Part shown: piece by piece, positions 8,479 to 16,495 of the stretch
How positions within the stretch are numbered: the stretch's first letter is position 1
How the letters are laid out: the number at the start of each line of letters is the position of its first letter
NCBI GenBank assembly: GCA_964521425.1
Contig: CAZFRO010000017.1
Coordinates: 1 to 48,146 of the forward strand
Source: Joyebacterum sp964521425
GTDB taxonomy: Bacteria; Joyebacterota; Joyebacteria; Joyebacterales; Joyebacteraceae
DNA: 48,146 nt
Direction of reading: 5' to 3'
Notes under the pieces: generated by a model
The model's database searches: none
The model's input: the letters and a program-made list of their open reading frames with translations, nothing else
What the model was told of the DNA's origin: nothing
Made by a program: the position numbers and the translations under genes

Positions 8479-9555
8479 CTACCAGACGTACTCGACATCC
8501 AGCCGTGGCCGCTTCTCCTCATCCGGATGTTCGCGGGAGGCGAATGAGAACCGCGTCGGCGCCTCGCTATAGTCGGTCTTTATGGAGATACCGAGATTGG
8601 GGAAAGCGCCAGTCATCCAGTCATCCACGAAACCCGTGAGATCGATACCGTACTGCCTGGAGGCGTAGCTCACGTCCGCATGTGTGGCGCCACTCGTGTG
8701 CCCAGGGCGATTACTCCACACGATCTCCATCTCGTTCCAGTGGCTCGAGAGATGACCGATCAGCGTCGGAAGCGGGTCGTCACCGCTTGTCTCCCAGACA
8801 TTGTACAGCCTGAGCGTGCAGCCCGTGACCGAGGCTGTCTCCTCAAGCCCCTCAACCGGCAGGAGCATGTAGGACGCGAGATTCAGTGAGGGACCGTTGA
8901 ACAGATCGAGCGTCTCGGATCCCCCGAAGTTGGAGTACGGCAGGTCGGACCGCACACCCGCGTCCGCCGTCGGATAGAAGACCGCGGAGCCCAGCTTCCT
9001 GAGGTCCACGTCCAGAACCTCATTGTCCTCGTCGAACTGGAGCTGTCTCGTGGATGTCTGGAAACCGTCCAGTGAGACCGACATCTGCTCTGAGTCCCTC
9101 GGCAGATTCGAGAACTCGTACTCGCCGTTCTCGTCGGTGGTCTCGATCAGACCATCCACATCGACGTGCGCTCCCTCGAGTGGACCTAGCACGGAGTGAC
9201 TCACCGTACCCTGCAGATGGGTCACCTGCGGGATGGCGCTCATGAACACATCGTGCCGTGTTGCGCCGACCACGTGCACCGATTCAGTCAGAGTGTAGTG
9301 GTCACTCGCCACGACGTGCAGGGAGCGCCAGCCTTCTCCGAGTCCGAGGAGCATGTAGTACCCGGACGCATCAGTTATGCTGATGACGCCGTCGCACTCT
9401 GCGTGTGCACCTTGAAGGGGAGCTCTCGTCCCAGTGCCTGTCACTATTCCGCTGATGGAGCCTGGGTGGGCAGGGGTCATCTCGCAGGCGGGCAGGTACA
9501 TGCACACACCTGCCAGGAGCAGCGCCACCACGGCGCGATACCGTCGGTTCTCCAC
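8479..9555 (-). CDS. Lipoprotein with carboxypeptidase-regulatory-like repeats and DNRLRE/CBM96 domain
   Basis: 358 residues from a GTG at 9555 placed five bases after GGAGG. The longer frame to 9750 reads through the leader and lacks a signal. The N-terminus (VENRRYRAVVALLLAGVCMYLPAC) is a lipoprotein signal with lipobox LPAC. Two carboxypeptidase-regulatory-like beta domains follow (about 35-110, 'GSISGIVTGTGTRAPLQGA', and about 115-185, 'LQGTVSHSVLGPLEGAHV...TTDENGEYEFSNLP'). The C-terminal half begins 'AVFYPTADAGVRSDLPYSNFG', the signature of DNRLRE/CBM96 domains, and continues to the last residue. Such proteins are usually cell-surface carbohydrate or adhesion modules. I infer an outer-surface lipoprotein. 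A hairpin lies in its leader (9615-9632). Confidence 0.82.
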   Translation of the reverse strand: MENRRYRAVVALLLAGVCMYLPACEMTPAHPGSISGIVTGTGTRAPLQGAHAECDGVISITDASGYYMLLGLGEGWRSLHVVASDHYTLTESVHVVGATRHDVFMSAIPQVTHLQGTVSHSVLGPLEGAHVDVDGLIETTDENGEYEFSNLPRDSEQMSVSLDGFQTSTRQLQFDEDNEVLDVDLRKLGSAVFYPTADAGVRSDLPYSNFGGSETLDLFNGPSLNLASYMLLPVEGLEETASVTGCTLRLYNVWETSGDDPLPTLIGHLSSHWNEMEIVWSNRPGHTSGATHADVSYASRQYGIDLTGFVDDWMTGAFPNLGISIKTDYSEAPTRFSFASREHPDEEKRPRLDVEYVW

Positions 9556-9614
9556 GCGCACCTCCAACCAGGGGGCTCCGGTCCTACACGTGAAAGGAGT
9601 CTCTTGAGAAGGCG

Positions 9615-9632
9615 GATCCCGACGCCGGGATC
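9615..9632. other. Short perfect hairpin in the lipoprotein leader
   Basis: GATCCCG (9615-9621), a four-base loop, and CGGGATC (9626-9632) form a 7-bp perfect stem about 60 bases upstream of the GTG at 9555. It could be an operator or an RNA hairpin. Nothing further supports a function. Confidence 0.3.
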
Positions 9633-9721
9633 GCACCTCAATCACAGCATACCAGATCTGGAACCCTACCTCCAGCCGATTCCGGGAGTCGCGGTCTCTG
9701 ATCCAATAGCGCGGGCGCCAC

Positions 9722-9750
9722 TTGACAGAAGCAGCCTGGGTTTCTAGCAT
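9722..9750 (+). promoter_or_regulatory. Promoter for the FAHD-family gene
   Basis: A perfect -35 TTGACA (9722-9727), 17-base spacer and TAGCAT (9745-9750, four of six). It predicts transcription from about 9757 and a leader of some 65 nt to the ATG at 9823. Confidence 0.45.
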
Positions 9751-9822
9751 CGGTTGTGTGAAGCAAAGGAGCGCGAACGCTCATCACACGCCCAAGAGAG
9801 GTGCGCGTTGGGATTCGTCCGG

Positions 9823-10464
9823 ATGAAGGACACTCGAGAAGAGCTGGCCGTCGGGAAGATAGTCGCCGCCGGTTCGAACTACGCCGACCACGCGAAAGAG
9901 ATGGGGACGCCCCGACCCAAGGAGCCCACCCTCTTCCTAAAGCCATCGACGTCGATCCTGCACGTCGGTGAGCCGATAGTGTTCCCGGAAGTCGGTTCCA
10001 TGCTTCATCACGAGGTCGAGCTTGGACTGCTCATCGGCCGCACGTGTAAGAACGTCTCCGTCGAGAGGGCGCACGAGCATGTGCTCGGGTACCTGCTCGC
10101 TCTTGATCTGACGCTTCGCGATCTGCAGCAGGATGCGAAGAGGCACGGACGTCCGTGGGCGACATCGAAGGGATTCGATTGCGCATGTCCCGTGTCAGAG
10201 GTGTTGCCTCTGCGTGACGTGGGTTTGCTCGGGTCTCTCGAACTGACGCTCAGCGTGAACGGCGAGAACAGACAGCACGGCAGCACCGGCGACATGATCT
10301 GGAGTCCTTCGGAACTCGTGGCGGTCGCATCACGCTACTTCACGTTGGAGCGCGGTGACATCCTGCTCACGGGGACTCCGGCGGGCGTGGGGCCGCTCGA
10401 GCGCGGCGACCGCGTGGAGGCGTGGCTGGGGAACGATCTGAAGATCGGCTTTGACGTCGTCTGA
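9823..10464 (+). CDS. FAHD-family hydrolase/tautomerase (YcgM/FAHD1-like)
   Basis: 213 residues from the ATG at 9823. A TTG at 9808 after AGAGAGGTG is an alternative start; the family usually has 215-220 residues. The sequence follows the YcgM pattern throughout: GSNYADHAKEMG, 'EPTLFLKPSTSI', the metal-binding HHEVELG near residue 65, 'ALDLTLRDLQQ', 'KGFDCACPVS' and 'GDILLTGTPAGVGPL'. Members of this subgroup bind Mg2+ or Mn2+ and act on small 2-oxo acids (acylpyruvase, oxaloacetate decarboxylase, or keto/enol-oxaloacetate tautomerase). The TCA genes a few kilobases away make oxaloacetate chemistry the most attractive role, but that is inference. It converges on the radical SAM gene at 10480 with 15 bases between. 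Confidence 0.88.
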   Translation: MKDTREELAVGKIVAAGSNYADHAKEMGTPRPKEPTLFLKPSTSILHVGEPIVFPEVGSMLHHEVELGLLIGRTCKNVSVERAHEHVLGYLLALDLTLRDLQQDAKRHGRPWATSKGFDCACPVSEVLPLRDVGLLGSLELTLSVNGENRQHGSTGDMIWSPSELVAVASRYFTLERGDILLTGTPAGVGPLERGDRVEAWLGNDLKIGFDVV

Positions 10465-10479
10465 GGCTCTAGTGAGGTT

Positions 10480-11415
10480 CTAGAGTTCGCGGAACACGAG
10501 CGCGCAGCAGTCATCTGAGAAGATGGGCTTCAGATCCAGATCCCGCGCCAGTGATACTATCCCCTCCGCGGGAAACGCGATCCCGTTGATACCGGCCTCA
10601 AGGGCCGCGGCATCGATGCCGAACTTCTCCTTACCCTCCGGCCGAGCGCATCCAAGAAGAACAAGTGTTTCCGGAAACCGCATTCTTGCACCAGCGAACA
10701 GGTCCTTGAGGTCATCCCCACCGAGAATGGGCGCCCCGTCCATGGGAGTTCCGGGAATCGGAGAGAGCACGACCAGCACCACCGAGGCGACCGGGTACCT
10801 GGATATGAGATCAAGCGCCCGCCACTCCCCCAGTATTGTCCCGTAGTGAATCCCGATGACAACGTGTGGGGCGACGGCGATGTTGTGAGAAGTGAGATGC
10901 TCAAGCGCCGCCTCGAAATCCTCCACCCGAGCGTCGAGATGGTAGACGTCCTTGATGGTCTCGTTCGAGCCGATGATGTCGAGCATGGCCGCGTCTATGC
11001 CGGCGCCCGCCAACGCCTTTGCATCGTCCTCATCGATGAGTCCTGTGTGGACGATGACCGTGAACCCCAGGTCTTCCTTAAGTTCCTGCATCGCATCGGC
11101 GAACGGCCTCAGCGGAACGACGCCCATAGGATCCGAACCACCGGTGATCAGAACTCCACGCACACCGCGTTCGGAGAGTCTTCTTCCGATCTCAATCAGC
11201 TCCTCCGGTCGCTTCACGTGGTCCATGCTCTCGAGGATCTTTGCATTGCAGTGGTCGCACATCAGACTGCAGTCGGCGCCGGTCACCGAGATAGGCACAA
11301 AGTGCGCCGCGGAAGGTGTGGCAAGCTCGTCCGTCTCATAGTGCTTGAGCGACGGAGTGAAAAAGTAGACATCGTTCCCGAATCTGCCTCGTCTGAGTGA
11401 CATTGCCTCAGTCAT
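10480..11415 (-). CDS. Radical SAM protein, LipS-type lipoyl-synthase component (COG1856-like)
   Basis: 311 residues; ATG at 11415 after GAGGAG. The radical SAM motif is CSLMCDHC (C49, C53, C56), followed by 'LITGGSDPMGVVPL', 'HTGLIDEDDAKAL' and 'LLGCARPEGKEKFGIDAAALEAG'. Extra Cys (C256, C303, C304 near the end) could ligate a second Fe-S cluster. The sequence fits the uncharacterised 'biotin-synthase homologue' family to which one partner of the archaeal/bacterial LipS1/LipS2 lipoyl synthase belongs. LipS proteins insert sulfur at C6 and C8 of protein-bound octanoate. The neighbours (second radical SAM protein, flavoprotein, lipoate ligase) are what makes lipoate assembly the best guess. 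I cannot tell which of the pair is LipS1 and which LipS2. Last gene of the locus. Confidence 0.75.
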   Translation of the reverse strand: MTEAMSLRRGRFGNDVYFFTPSLKHYETDELATPSAAHFVPISVTGADCSLMCDHCNAKILESMDHVKRPEELIEIGRRLSERGVRGVLITGGSDPMGVVPLRPFADAMQELKEDLGFTVIVHTGLIDEDDAKALAGAGIDAAMLDIIGSNETIKDVYHLDARVEDFEAALEHLTSHNIAVAPHVVIGIHYGTILGEWRALDLISRYPVASVVLVVLSPIPGTPMDGAPILGGDDLKDLFAGARMRFPETLVLLGCARPEGKEKFGIDAAALEAGINGIAFPAEGIVSLARDLDLKPIFSDDCCALVFREL

Positions 11416-11457
11416 CGTGCTCCTCGTCCGGCGCTCAGGTATCCAGCGTTCGAACCT

Positions 11458-12498
11458 CTAGCGCTCAAGTAGCTCGGCGCGCACCCCGTCCAGGTCCTCG
11501 GTCGTGGGCTTGAACGGGAAATTTCGGATCTTCGGTCCGGGCAGCGAATTCGCGTACGGACGGTTGCAGGCGACGCACCCATCAGGACCCGTGCAGCCGG
11601 AGGTCATGAACGGGAGGCCAGATTCGATCACCCGGTCCAGCTCGTCATCAGGAATCCGGAAGCTCGTGATCGCCCCGTGCTCGTCGTAGTCGAATCCGTC
11701 GGCGCGCGCGATGTTCTCATCGATCAGATGGCGCGCCAGCTGGATCCTGCGGTACTGCCCCATCGATGGCTGGGGAAGCTCGGCGAGTCTCGACTCCGGC
11801 TCGGCGAAGAAGGAGAAGAGATGGGTCAGTCCTCCCATGTCGCGGACTCTTTGGATCGCCTCCGCCATCTCCCTCTCGGTCTCTCCCAGCCCCACCATGA
11901 AGTGGCTTCCGACCATGCCCTCACCGAACACCTCAAGCGCCTCCGCGAAGAACTCCCAGTAGCGGTCCCACCGATGCGGTCCTCTGGCGCCCTTCCCTCT
12001 CAGATCATCGAAGATGTCCTCCCGAGCGGCATCAATGGCGATACCAACCTTGTCGGTCCCAGCCTCTCTGAGCGCGACGAGATCCTCGCGTGAGAGAAGC
12101 GTCGGTGTGATGAGGACCGAGGTCGCGATGCGACTCCCTGCTCGGATTCTACTGACCACTTCAACCATGTCGGCAGCGGCGCTGGGATGCGTGACCATAG
12201 AGACACAGGCGCGCCCCAGGTCATCCTCCCTCTCGGCCATTCTCGTGATGCACTCGTCGAGCGAATAGACCTCCCATGCGACACGGATGAAGCTCTTCTC
12301 CTCGTACTGTCCCACGCGCTCTCTTGCGAGGCCGCAGTACGCGCAGTTCGCGTAGCAGCCATCCGGATACGTGAGCAGGAGGTTGATGCATCCCAGCCGC
12401 GCTCTCCTGTAGAACTGCCCGGGGACGAGGTCCAGCGTCATTGCGGCCGCGAGACTAAGTCTCACCTGCTCCGGGCTCGAGTACGTCTCGTTTCCCAC
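11458..12498 (-). CDS. Radical SAM protein, LipS-type lipoyl-synthase component (COG2516-like)
   Basis: 346 residues from GTG at 12498, eight bases after the stop of the flavoprotein gene, with AGGAGG overlapping that stop. The radical SAM cluster is CYANCAYC (C48, C52, C55). Near the C-terminus is a second Cys set, SGCTGPDGCVACNRPYANS (C302, C308, C311), suited to an auxiliary 4Fe-4S cluster of the sort sacrificed as a sulfur source in lipoyl and biotin synthases. The middle part (TSVLITPTLLSREDLVALREAGTD, 'VGLGETEREMAEA') is a typical TIM-barrel of biotin-synthase relatives. With the gene at 10480 it would form the two-protein lipoyl synthase in place of single-chain LipA. Function is inferred from family and neighbourhood. 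Confidence 0.75.
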   Translation of the reverse strand: MGNETYSSPEQVRLSLAAAMTLDLVPGQFYRRARLGCINLLLTYPDGCYANCAYCGLARERVGQYEEKSFIRVAWEVYSLDECITRMAEREDDLGRACVSMVTHPSAAADMVEVVSRIRAGSRIATSVLITPTLLSREDLVALREAGTDKVGIAIDAAREDIFDDLRGKGARGPHRWDRYWEFFAEALEVFGEGMVGSHFMVGLGETEREMAEAIQRVRDMGGLTHLFSFFAEPESRLAELPQPSMGQYRRIQLARHLIDENIARADGFDYDEHGAITSFRIPDDELDRVIESGLPFMTSGCTGPDGCVACNRPYANSLPGPKIRNFPFKPTTEDLDGVRAELLER

Positions 12499-12506
12499 GC
12501 CCTAGT

Positions 12507-13586
12507 CTACCTCCTGTAGTATTCCTCGAAAGTAACCCAGCAGTCCCGGACTGCAGCGTCCAGGTCTTCGTCCCATCGCTCAAGAAGCTCGGATCTTCGC
12601 TTGCGGGCCGTGCGGAGAACGCCAAGCCAGAGCGCCCGCCACTCCTTCTCGTATCGCCCGAGGTCTTGCTCATCGCCGGATGCCGCGAAGCGAGCCGCGG
12701 CCTCTCCAGCCAGCGCTCCACATGAGACGGCCGCGTGGATTCCCGCGCCCGTGACGGGGTGCGTCTGCCCTGCCGCATCCCCGGCAAGAAGGACGTTCCC
12801 GACGCGAGCCGAGCCGAGTGGTCCGCCCACCGGAATGGAGCCGGCAGTCTTTCCGATGATGTGCCTTCCGATCACAAGTCCAAGGTCGGATGCGAGTGAC
12901 ATCATACGCTCGAACGTCTCATCGAGGACACTCGCGCTCGCATCAGCCACTCCCACACCGAGGTTGGCCGCCTCACCCTTTGGGAAAATCCAGCCGTATC
13001 CACCCCTGAAAATCGGATCGAAGAAGACGTGACACTCCTCAAGCGCATTGGTCAGGAGGACCACTGCCTGCCTTGCGACGACGAAGTTCTCGTTTCTGAG
13101 CTTGATGTGCGAGCCGACACCGGAGCGTGGTCCGTCGGCTCCGATGACGGACCGAGCACTCACCAGGGTCTCGCCGGCCTCTCTCTCCACAACGAGCGTT
13201 CCGTCCCCCCTCATGCTCGTGAACCTGGCGCTGGTCCAGACTTCCGCTCCCGCAGTGAGCGCAGACTGCGCCAGATCCTGATCGAAGACGGCCCGGTCGA
13301 GCATCATTCCGGGAGCCTGGATCCTCTGCTCCTCCCCGCCGGGTAGGTGCGTGACGATTCCCGACGTCCTCTGGACGATCGCCTGACTCGAGACCTCAGT
13401 CTCGCGCATGAGGAGTGCGGGAACGAGTTCCGCGCACCGAACGGGGACGCCGATCTCCTGCCGTTTCTCGATCAGGATCACGGTTGCTCCCGCCCGGGCG
13501 GCGGCACGGGCAGCGCTCGTTCCTGCCGGCCCCCCACCGACGATCGCAACATCACACCGACGAGTCGTGGCTTGAGGGTGGCTCAT
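12507..13586 (-). CDS. FAD-dependent oxidoreductase, geranylgeranyl-reductase type (LipT-like)
   Basis: 359 residues. The ATG at 13586 overlaps the stop of the DUF116 frame (ATGA); the longer open frame to 13715 is antisense-like noise. N-terminal dinucleotide fold VAIVGGGPAGTSAA with ...LIEKR ending the second strand, the GGR-type Cys in VPVRCAE, the signature GGYGWIFPKGEAANLGVG, and the second FAD motif VLLAGDAAGQTHPVTGAGI. Such flavoproteins reduce double bonds or pass electrons from NAD(P)H or ferredoxin. In LipS1/LipS2 gene clusters a flavoprotein of this kind (LipT) is thought to feed electrons to the radical SAM enzymes. Its position between the ligase and both radical SAM genes supports that reading, but a lipid reductase cannot be excluded. 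Confidence 0.78.
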   Translation of the reverse strand: MSHPQATTRRCDVAIVGGGPAGTSAARAAARAGATVILIEKRQEIGVPVRCAELVPALLMRETEVSSQAIVQRTSGIVTHLPGGEEQRIQAPGMMLDRAVFDQDLAQSALTAGAEVWTSARFTSMRGDGTLVVEREAGETLVSARSVIGADGPRSGVGSHIKLRNENFVVARQAVVLLTNALEECHVFFDPIFRGGYGWIFPKGEAANLGVGVADASASVLDETFERMMSLASDLGLVIGRHIIGKTAGSIPVGGPLGSARVGNVLLAGDAAGQTHPVTGAGIHAAVSCGALAGEAAARFAASGDEQDLGRYEKEWRALWLGVLRTARKRRSELLERWDEDLDAAVRDCWVTFEEYYRR

Positions 13587-14137
13587 GGCGTCTCTCCAAT
13601 ATGCCCGCGATGCGCGCATGCGTGGACGGCTCTCGTCAAGAGGCTCAGTCTGATTGAGGTCTCTCCCTCGAAGGACCCGGCGTAGGCAAGCTCCGTCCTG
13701 CCCAGATCGTAGCACGTGTCGCTACCCACATCGACGAGCACACCAGGAACGCCGTGTTGCGCCATCTCATCACGGTGCTTGAGGTAGAAGGCCTCGCAGC
13801 ACGACCCAACGAAGGCCGGGATGCCGCGCCGCTTGAAATCCGCAAGCACCACCATCAGGTTTTCGAAGCTTGTTATCGTCCTGACCTCAAGCCCGAGTTT
13901 CTGGGCGAGCGCATAGGCGTCACCCACGTCGCACTCACCGCACGCCGTGCAGTCGGGCGTGTGTCTGAGTTCGCACGATACCGGCTTCGCACAGTACGGC
14001 AGGAGGAGTGCGGTGGCTCCTATTCGCGCCACCTCATCCATCGGCTCCAGAATAGAGAAGAGACCGTTCATCTCCTCCGGCTCGATGCCCAGGTCCCCGT
14101 ACCCCGTGCGCGCGATCGCATCGTGGACTGCCGACAC
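13583..14137 (-). CDS. DUF116 Cys-rich domain, probably the detached C-terminal half of LplA
   Basis: 185 codons from a GTG at 14137, but this start has no ribosome-binding site. The frame stays open and clearly coding back to the lplA TGA at 14213, in the same frame as lplA. DUF116 features: 'LLLPYCAKPVSC', 'CTACGECDVGDAYALA', 'FVGSCCEAFYLKH' and 'DTCYDLG', giving many Cys that probably bind Fe-S clusters. The sequence before the GTG (AIERFFDEGNVDFGGLGAAEF) reads like the end of the lipoate-ligase C-terminal domain. I therefore think the native product is one LplA-DUF116 polypeptide of about 526 residues, interrupted by a TGA. The domain's biochemical role is unknown; a sulfur- or electron-handling role in lipoyl assembly would fit. 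Its stop overlaps the start of the flavoprotein gene. Confidence 0.7.
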   Translation of the reverse strand: MSAVHDAIARTGYGDLGIEPEEMNGLFSILEPMDEVARIGATALLLPYCAKPVSCELRHTPDCTACGECDVGDAYALAQKLGLEVRTITSFENLMVVLADFKRRGIPAFVGSCCEAFYLKHRDEMAQHGVPGVLVDVGSDTCYDLGRTELAYAGSFEGETSIRLSLLTRAVHACAHRGHIGETP

Positions 14138-14212
14138 AAACTCGGCAGCACCCAGCCCGCCGAAATCGACGTTGCCCTCATCGAAGAACCGCTCAATGGC
14201 GTCTGCGGCCTC

Positions 14213-15163
14213 TCAGACAGGCACTCCCTTGAGTGTTGCCTCGAGATCGTAGATGGCTCTCAGAGGAAACGCGAAGAAGTCACCTGAGAAGACCACGTAC
14301 TCCACTCGCTTGGCGGAGCTGTCGAATACGATGCTTGCCTTGAGCACCCCCGACTCTACCCTCGCGTAGCCCCTCAAGTAGTGCTTGTGACTCGCGGGCA
14401 GTCGCGTTCCCTTGATCCACCCCTCCGAACTCATGCGTTCAAGTACGCCCGGAAGCATCTCCTGCTCGACTGCCGTCAGTCCTCCCGGGACGAGGCGGAC
14501 GTCGAACTCACGTTCGAACTCCTCGACCAGGAGAGCTTTGAGTTCATCGGTTGACGGGAGTTCGTCGAGTTCCCAGCGGAGGCACGTCACACGCTCGCGC
14601 AGGGAGTCGATCTCCTTGCGCTTGAGTTTCTCAACAGGCACGCGAAGGGCGCGGAGCATCGTATCGACGTCGAAGTCGGTCAGAAGGGTTCCCTGGAAAA
14701 GGAAGGCGTTTCCCTCGGATGTTCCGCCGGTTCCCGAGATCTTCTTCCCTCCGATCTCGATGTCGTTGCGGGGTCGGTAGCTCGCATCGAGTCCAAGGCG
14801 TCTGAGAACCGCGATCGTCGGCCTGCACAGCCTCTCGAACATCCCGACCGTTGGCACTCCCCCCACATCATTCAGCGCGCCGATCAGCTCCCATCCGAGC
14901 TGCGACTCATCGAAGAAGATCGTTCCTCCCCCTGTGAGGCGGCGATTGATGTCGATTCCCTGGGAGCGGCAGTAGTCGAGGCGGAGTTCCTCTTCGATGG
15001 TCTGGTAGACGCCGACCAGTACGGCCGGCGGAGAGAATCGGAGCAGTCGGAGCGTCGTCGGAACTACCCCCTGCGACCTGGCCGTGAGCACGACCTGATC
15101 TATGGCCATATTCTCGGCGGCTGGGGCAACGCCGGTATCAAGCAGTCTCCAGGTCTCTCTCAT
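14213..15163 (-). CDS. lplA: Lipoate-protein ligase A (catalytic plus accessory domain)
   Basis: 316 residues from the ATG at 15163, which aligns with usual LplA N-termini (RETWRLLDTGVAPAAENMAID); ATGs at 15193 and 15187 are alternatives and none has a strong ribosome-binding site. Catalytic features: 'RRLTGGGTIFFDESQLGWELI', 'RPRNDIEIGGKKISGTGGTSEGN' with the adenylate-binding Lys, and 'FLFQGTLLTDFD'. The accessory domain follows (GYARVESGVLKASIVFDSS, VFSGDFFAFPLRAIYDLEATLKG). It would activate lipoate or octanoate with ATP and load it on E2 or GcvH-type domains; in the LipS1/LipS2 pathway octanoyl transfer by such a ligase precedes sulfur insertion. The TGA stop at 14213 falls inside the accessory domain, and the same frame continues coding into DUF116. 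Confidence 0.88.
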   Translation of the reverse strand: MRETWRLLDTGVAPAAENMAIDQVVLTARSQGVVPTTLRLLRFSPPAVLVGVYQTIEEELRLDYCRSQGIDINRRLTGGGTIFFDESQLGWELIGALNDVGGVPTVGMFERLCRPTIAVLRRLGLDASYRPRNDIEIGGKKISGTGGTSEGNAFLFQGTLLTDFDVDTMLRALRVPVEKLKRKEIDSLRERVTCLRWELDELPSTDELKALLVEEFEREFDVRLVPGGLTAVEQEMLPGVLERMSSEGWIKGTRLPASHKHYLRGYARVESGVLKASIVFDSSAKRVEYVVFSGDFFAFPLRAIYDLEATLKGVPV

Positions 15164-15200
15164 CGCAACCGGTGGGTAGAGGTTCATGGACATGCGGCGA

Positions 15201-15237
15201 CGGCAGGACGGTGCCGAACTCAATCGGTGTCCTGCCG
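15201..15237. terminator. Strong hairpin between the isocitrate-dehydrogenase gene and lplA
   Basis: CGGCAGGAC (15201-15209) pairs perfectly with GTCCTGCCG (15229-15237), and an inner CCGA/TCGG pair closes the loop. It lies 60 bases after the stop at 15299 and just before the lplA start. No U-run follows on the minus strand, so it could be a terminator of the upstream gene or an attenuator-like element of the lipoate locus. Confidence 0.4.
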
Positions 15238-15298
15238 CCGGTCCGATGTCCCGCGGCCGTCATAGGCGCCCAGTCTGAGAACGCCACGACGGCATCGT

Positions 15299-16495
15299 CT
15301 AGCCCTGGTAGTTGTTCCAGCGCTCCTCGAGCTTTGGGTCGTTCACTGTTTCAAGAAGATACTCACCGTACTCACGACTCGTGGCTCCCGTGTCGCGTCC
15401 GGTCATGACGAGTTTCTTCTCGAACTGCCCGCATATGTCGAGCGCCATCTCGAGTTTTCTCGCGCGCTCTGTGAAGCCTATGTGTGCGATCATGAGCGCC
15501 GCCGCTCTGATCATACTGCAGGGGTCGGCGTACTGGGCTCTGCCTTCCGTCACCATTCGTGGCGCCGAGCCATGGATGGCCTCGAACATCGAGTACTGCA
15601 TCCCGATGTTGGCGCTCCCGGCCGTCCCGACGCCGCCCTGGAACTCCGCAGCCTCGTCCGTCAGGATGTCGCCGTACAGATTCGGGAGAATGAACACCTT
15701 GAACTGCGTGCGCCGCTTCGGATCGACGAGCTTCGCTGTCATTATATCGATGTACCAGTCGTCGCACTCGATGCCCGGATACTCCTTCGCCATCTCGCTG
15801 CCGATCTTGAGAAACTTACCATCAGTCGTCTTGACGACGTTCGCCTTCGTGACGATGGTGACACGATCGATCCCGTTCTTCTTCGCGTACTCAAACGCGA
15901 GTCGACAGATGCGCTCTGCACCCGGGGATGTGATCACCTTGAAGTCGACCGCAAGATCTTCGCTGACATCCAACCCGTCACTGCCGAGAGCGTACGCTCC
16001 CTCGGTGTTCTCGCGGAAGAACATCCAGTCGATGCCGTCCTTGGGAACTCTCACTGGTCTCACATTTGCGAAGAGATCGAGTTCTTTCCTCAGCGCCACG
16101 TTTGCACTCTCGATGTTCGGCCAGGGGTCACCCTTTCTGGGCGTGGTCGTCGGTCCTTTCAGGGTCACGTGGTAGGTCTTGATTTCCTCGAGGACATCGT
16201 TGGGAATGGCCATGCTCTGGGCGGCCCTATTCTCGATTGTCAGCCCCTCGATCACACCGATCTCAACCTTGCCGGACTGGATCTCATCCGCCAGAAGGAC
16301 CTCAACGATCCTCTGAGCCTCAGCTGCGATGAACGGACCGATTCCGTCACCACCCAGGATCCCGATGCGGATCGGCGCAAGACTGGCGTAATCCGTCCAA
16401 TCCTGGCCTCCCTTCATCCGCTCGATGCGTTCGAGCTGGCTCTCCATCAACCGCCCGAAGTGTTCCTTGGCCCTCTCGATTCCCGCCTTGTCCAT
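15299..16495 (-). CDS. Isocitrate/isopropylmalate dehydrogenase family enzyme, probable isocitrate dehydrogenase
   Basis: 398 residues from the ATG at 16495, seven bases after GGAGG; the frame upstream runs into the promoter and is ignored. Family features: 'GILGGDGIGP', 'LKGPTTTP', the substrate-binding stretch 'NIESANVALRKELDLFANVRPV', catalytic 'RENTEGAY', Lys in 'TKANVVKTTDGKF', Asp pair in 'NLYGDILTDEAAEFQGGVGTAGSANIG', and 'FEAIHGSAPRMV'. It oxidatively decarboxylates a (2R,3S)-hydroxy-dicarboxylate. With citrate synthase divergent next to it, isocitrate is the natural substrate. The residues after HGSAP (RMV) match neither the usual NAD nor NADP pattern, so the cofactor is not called. 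Monocistronic, with its own promoter at 16607-16635. Confidence 0.88.
   Translation of the reverse strand: MDKAGIERAKEHFGRLMESQLERIERMKGGQDWTDYASLAPIRIGILGGDGIGPFIAAEAQRIVEVLLADEIQSGKVEIGVIEGLTIENRAAQSMAIPNDVLEEIKTYHVTLKGPTTTPRKGDPWPNIESANVALRKELDLFANVRPVRVPKDGIDWMFFRENTEGAYALGSDGLDVSEDLAVDFKVITSPGAERICRLAFEYAKKNGIDRVTIVTKANVVKTTDGKFLKIGSEMAKEYPGIECDDWYIDIMTAKLVDPKRRTQFKVFILPNLYGDILTDEAAEFQGGVGTAGSANIGMQYSMFEAIHGSAPRMVTEGRAQYADPCSMIRAAALMIAHIGFTERARKLEMALDICGQFEKKLVMTGRDTGATSREYGEYLLETVNDPKLEERWNNYQG

Noticed and set aside
14213..14215. TGA in the LplA-DUF116 frame as a selenocysteine codon
   Set aside because: The downstream 40 bases form only a weak 4-bp stem (CCGC/GCGG), with no convincing SECIS hairpin, and the position is a helix in an accessory domain with no redox role.
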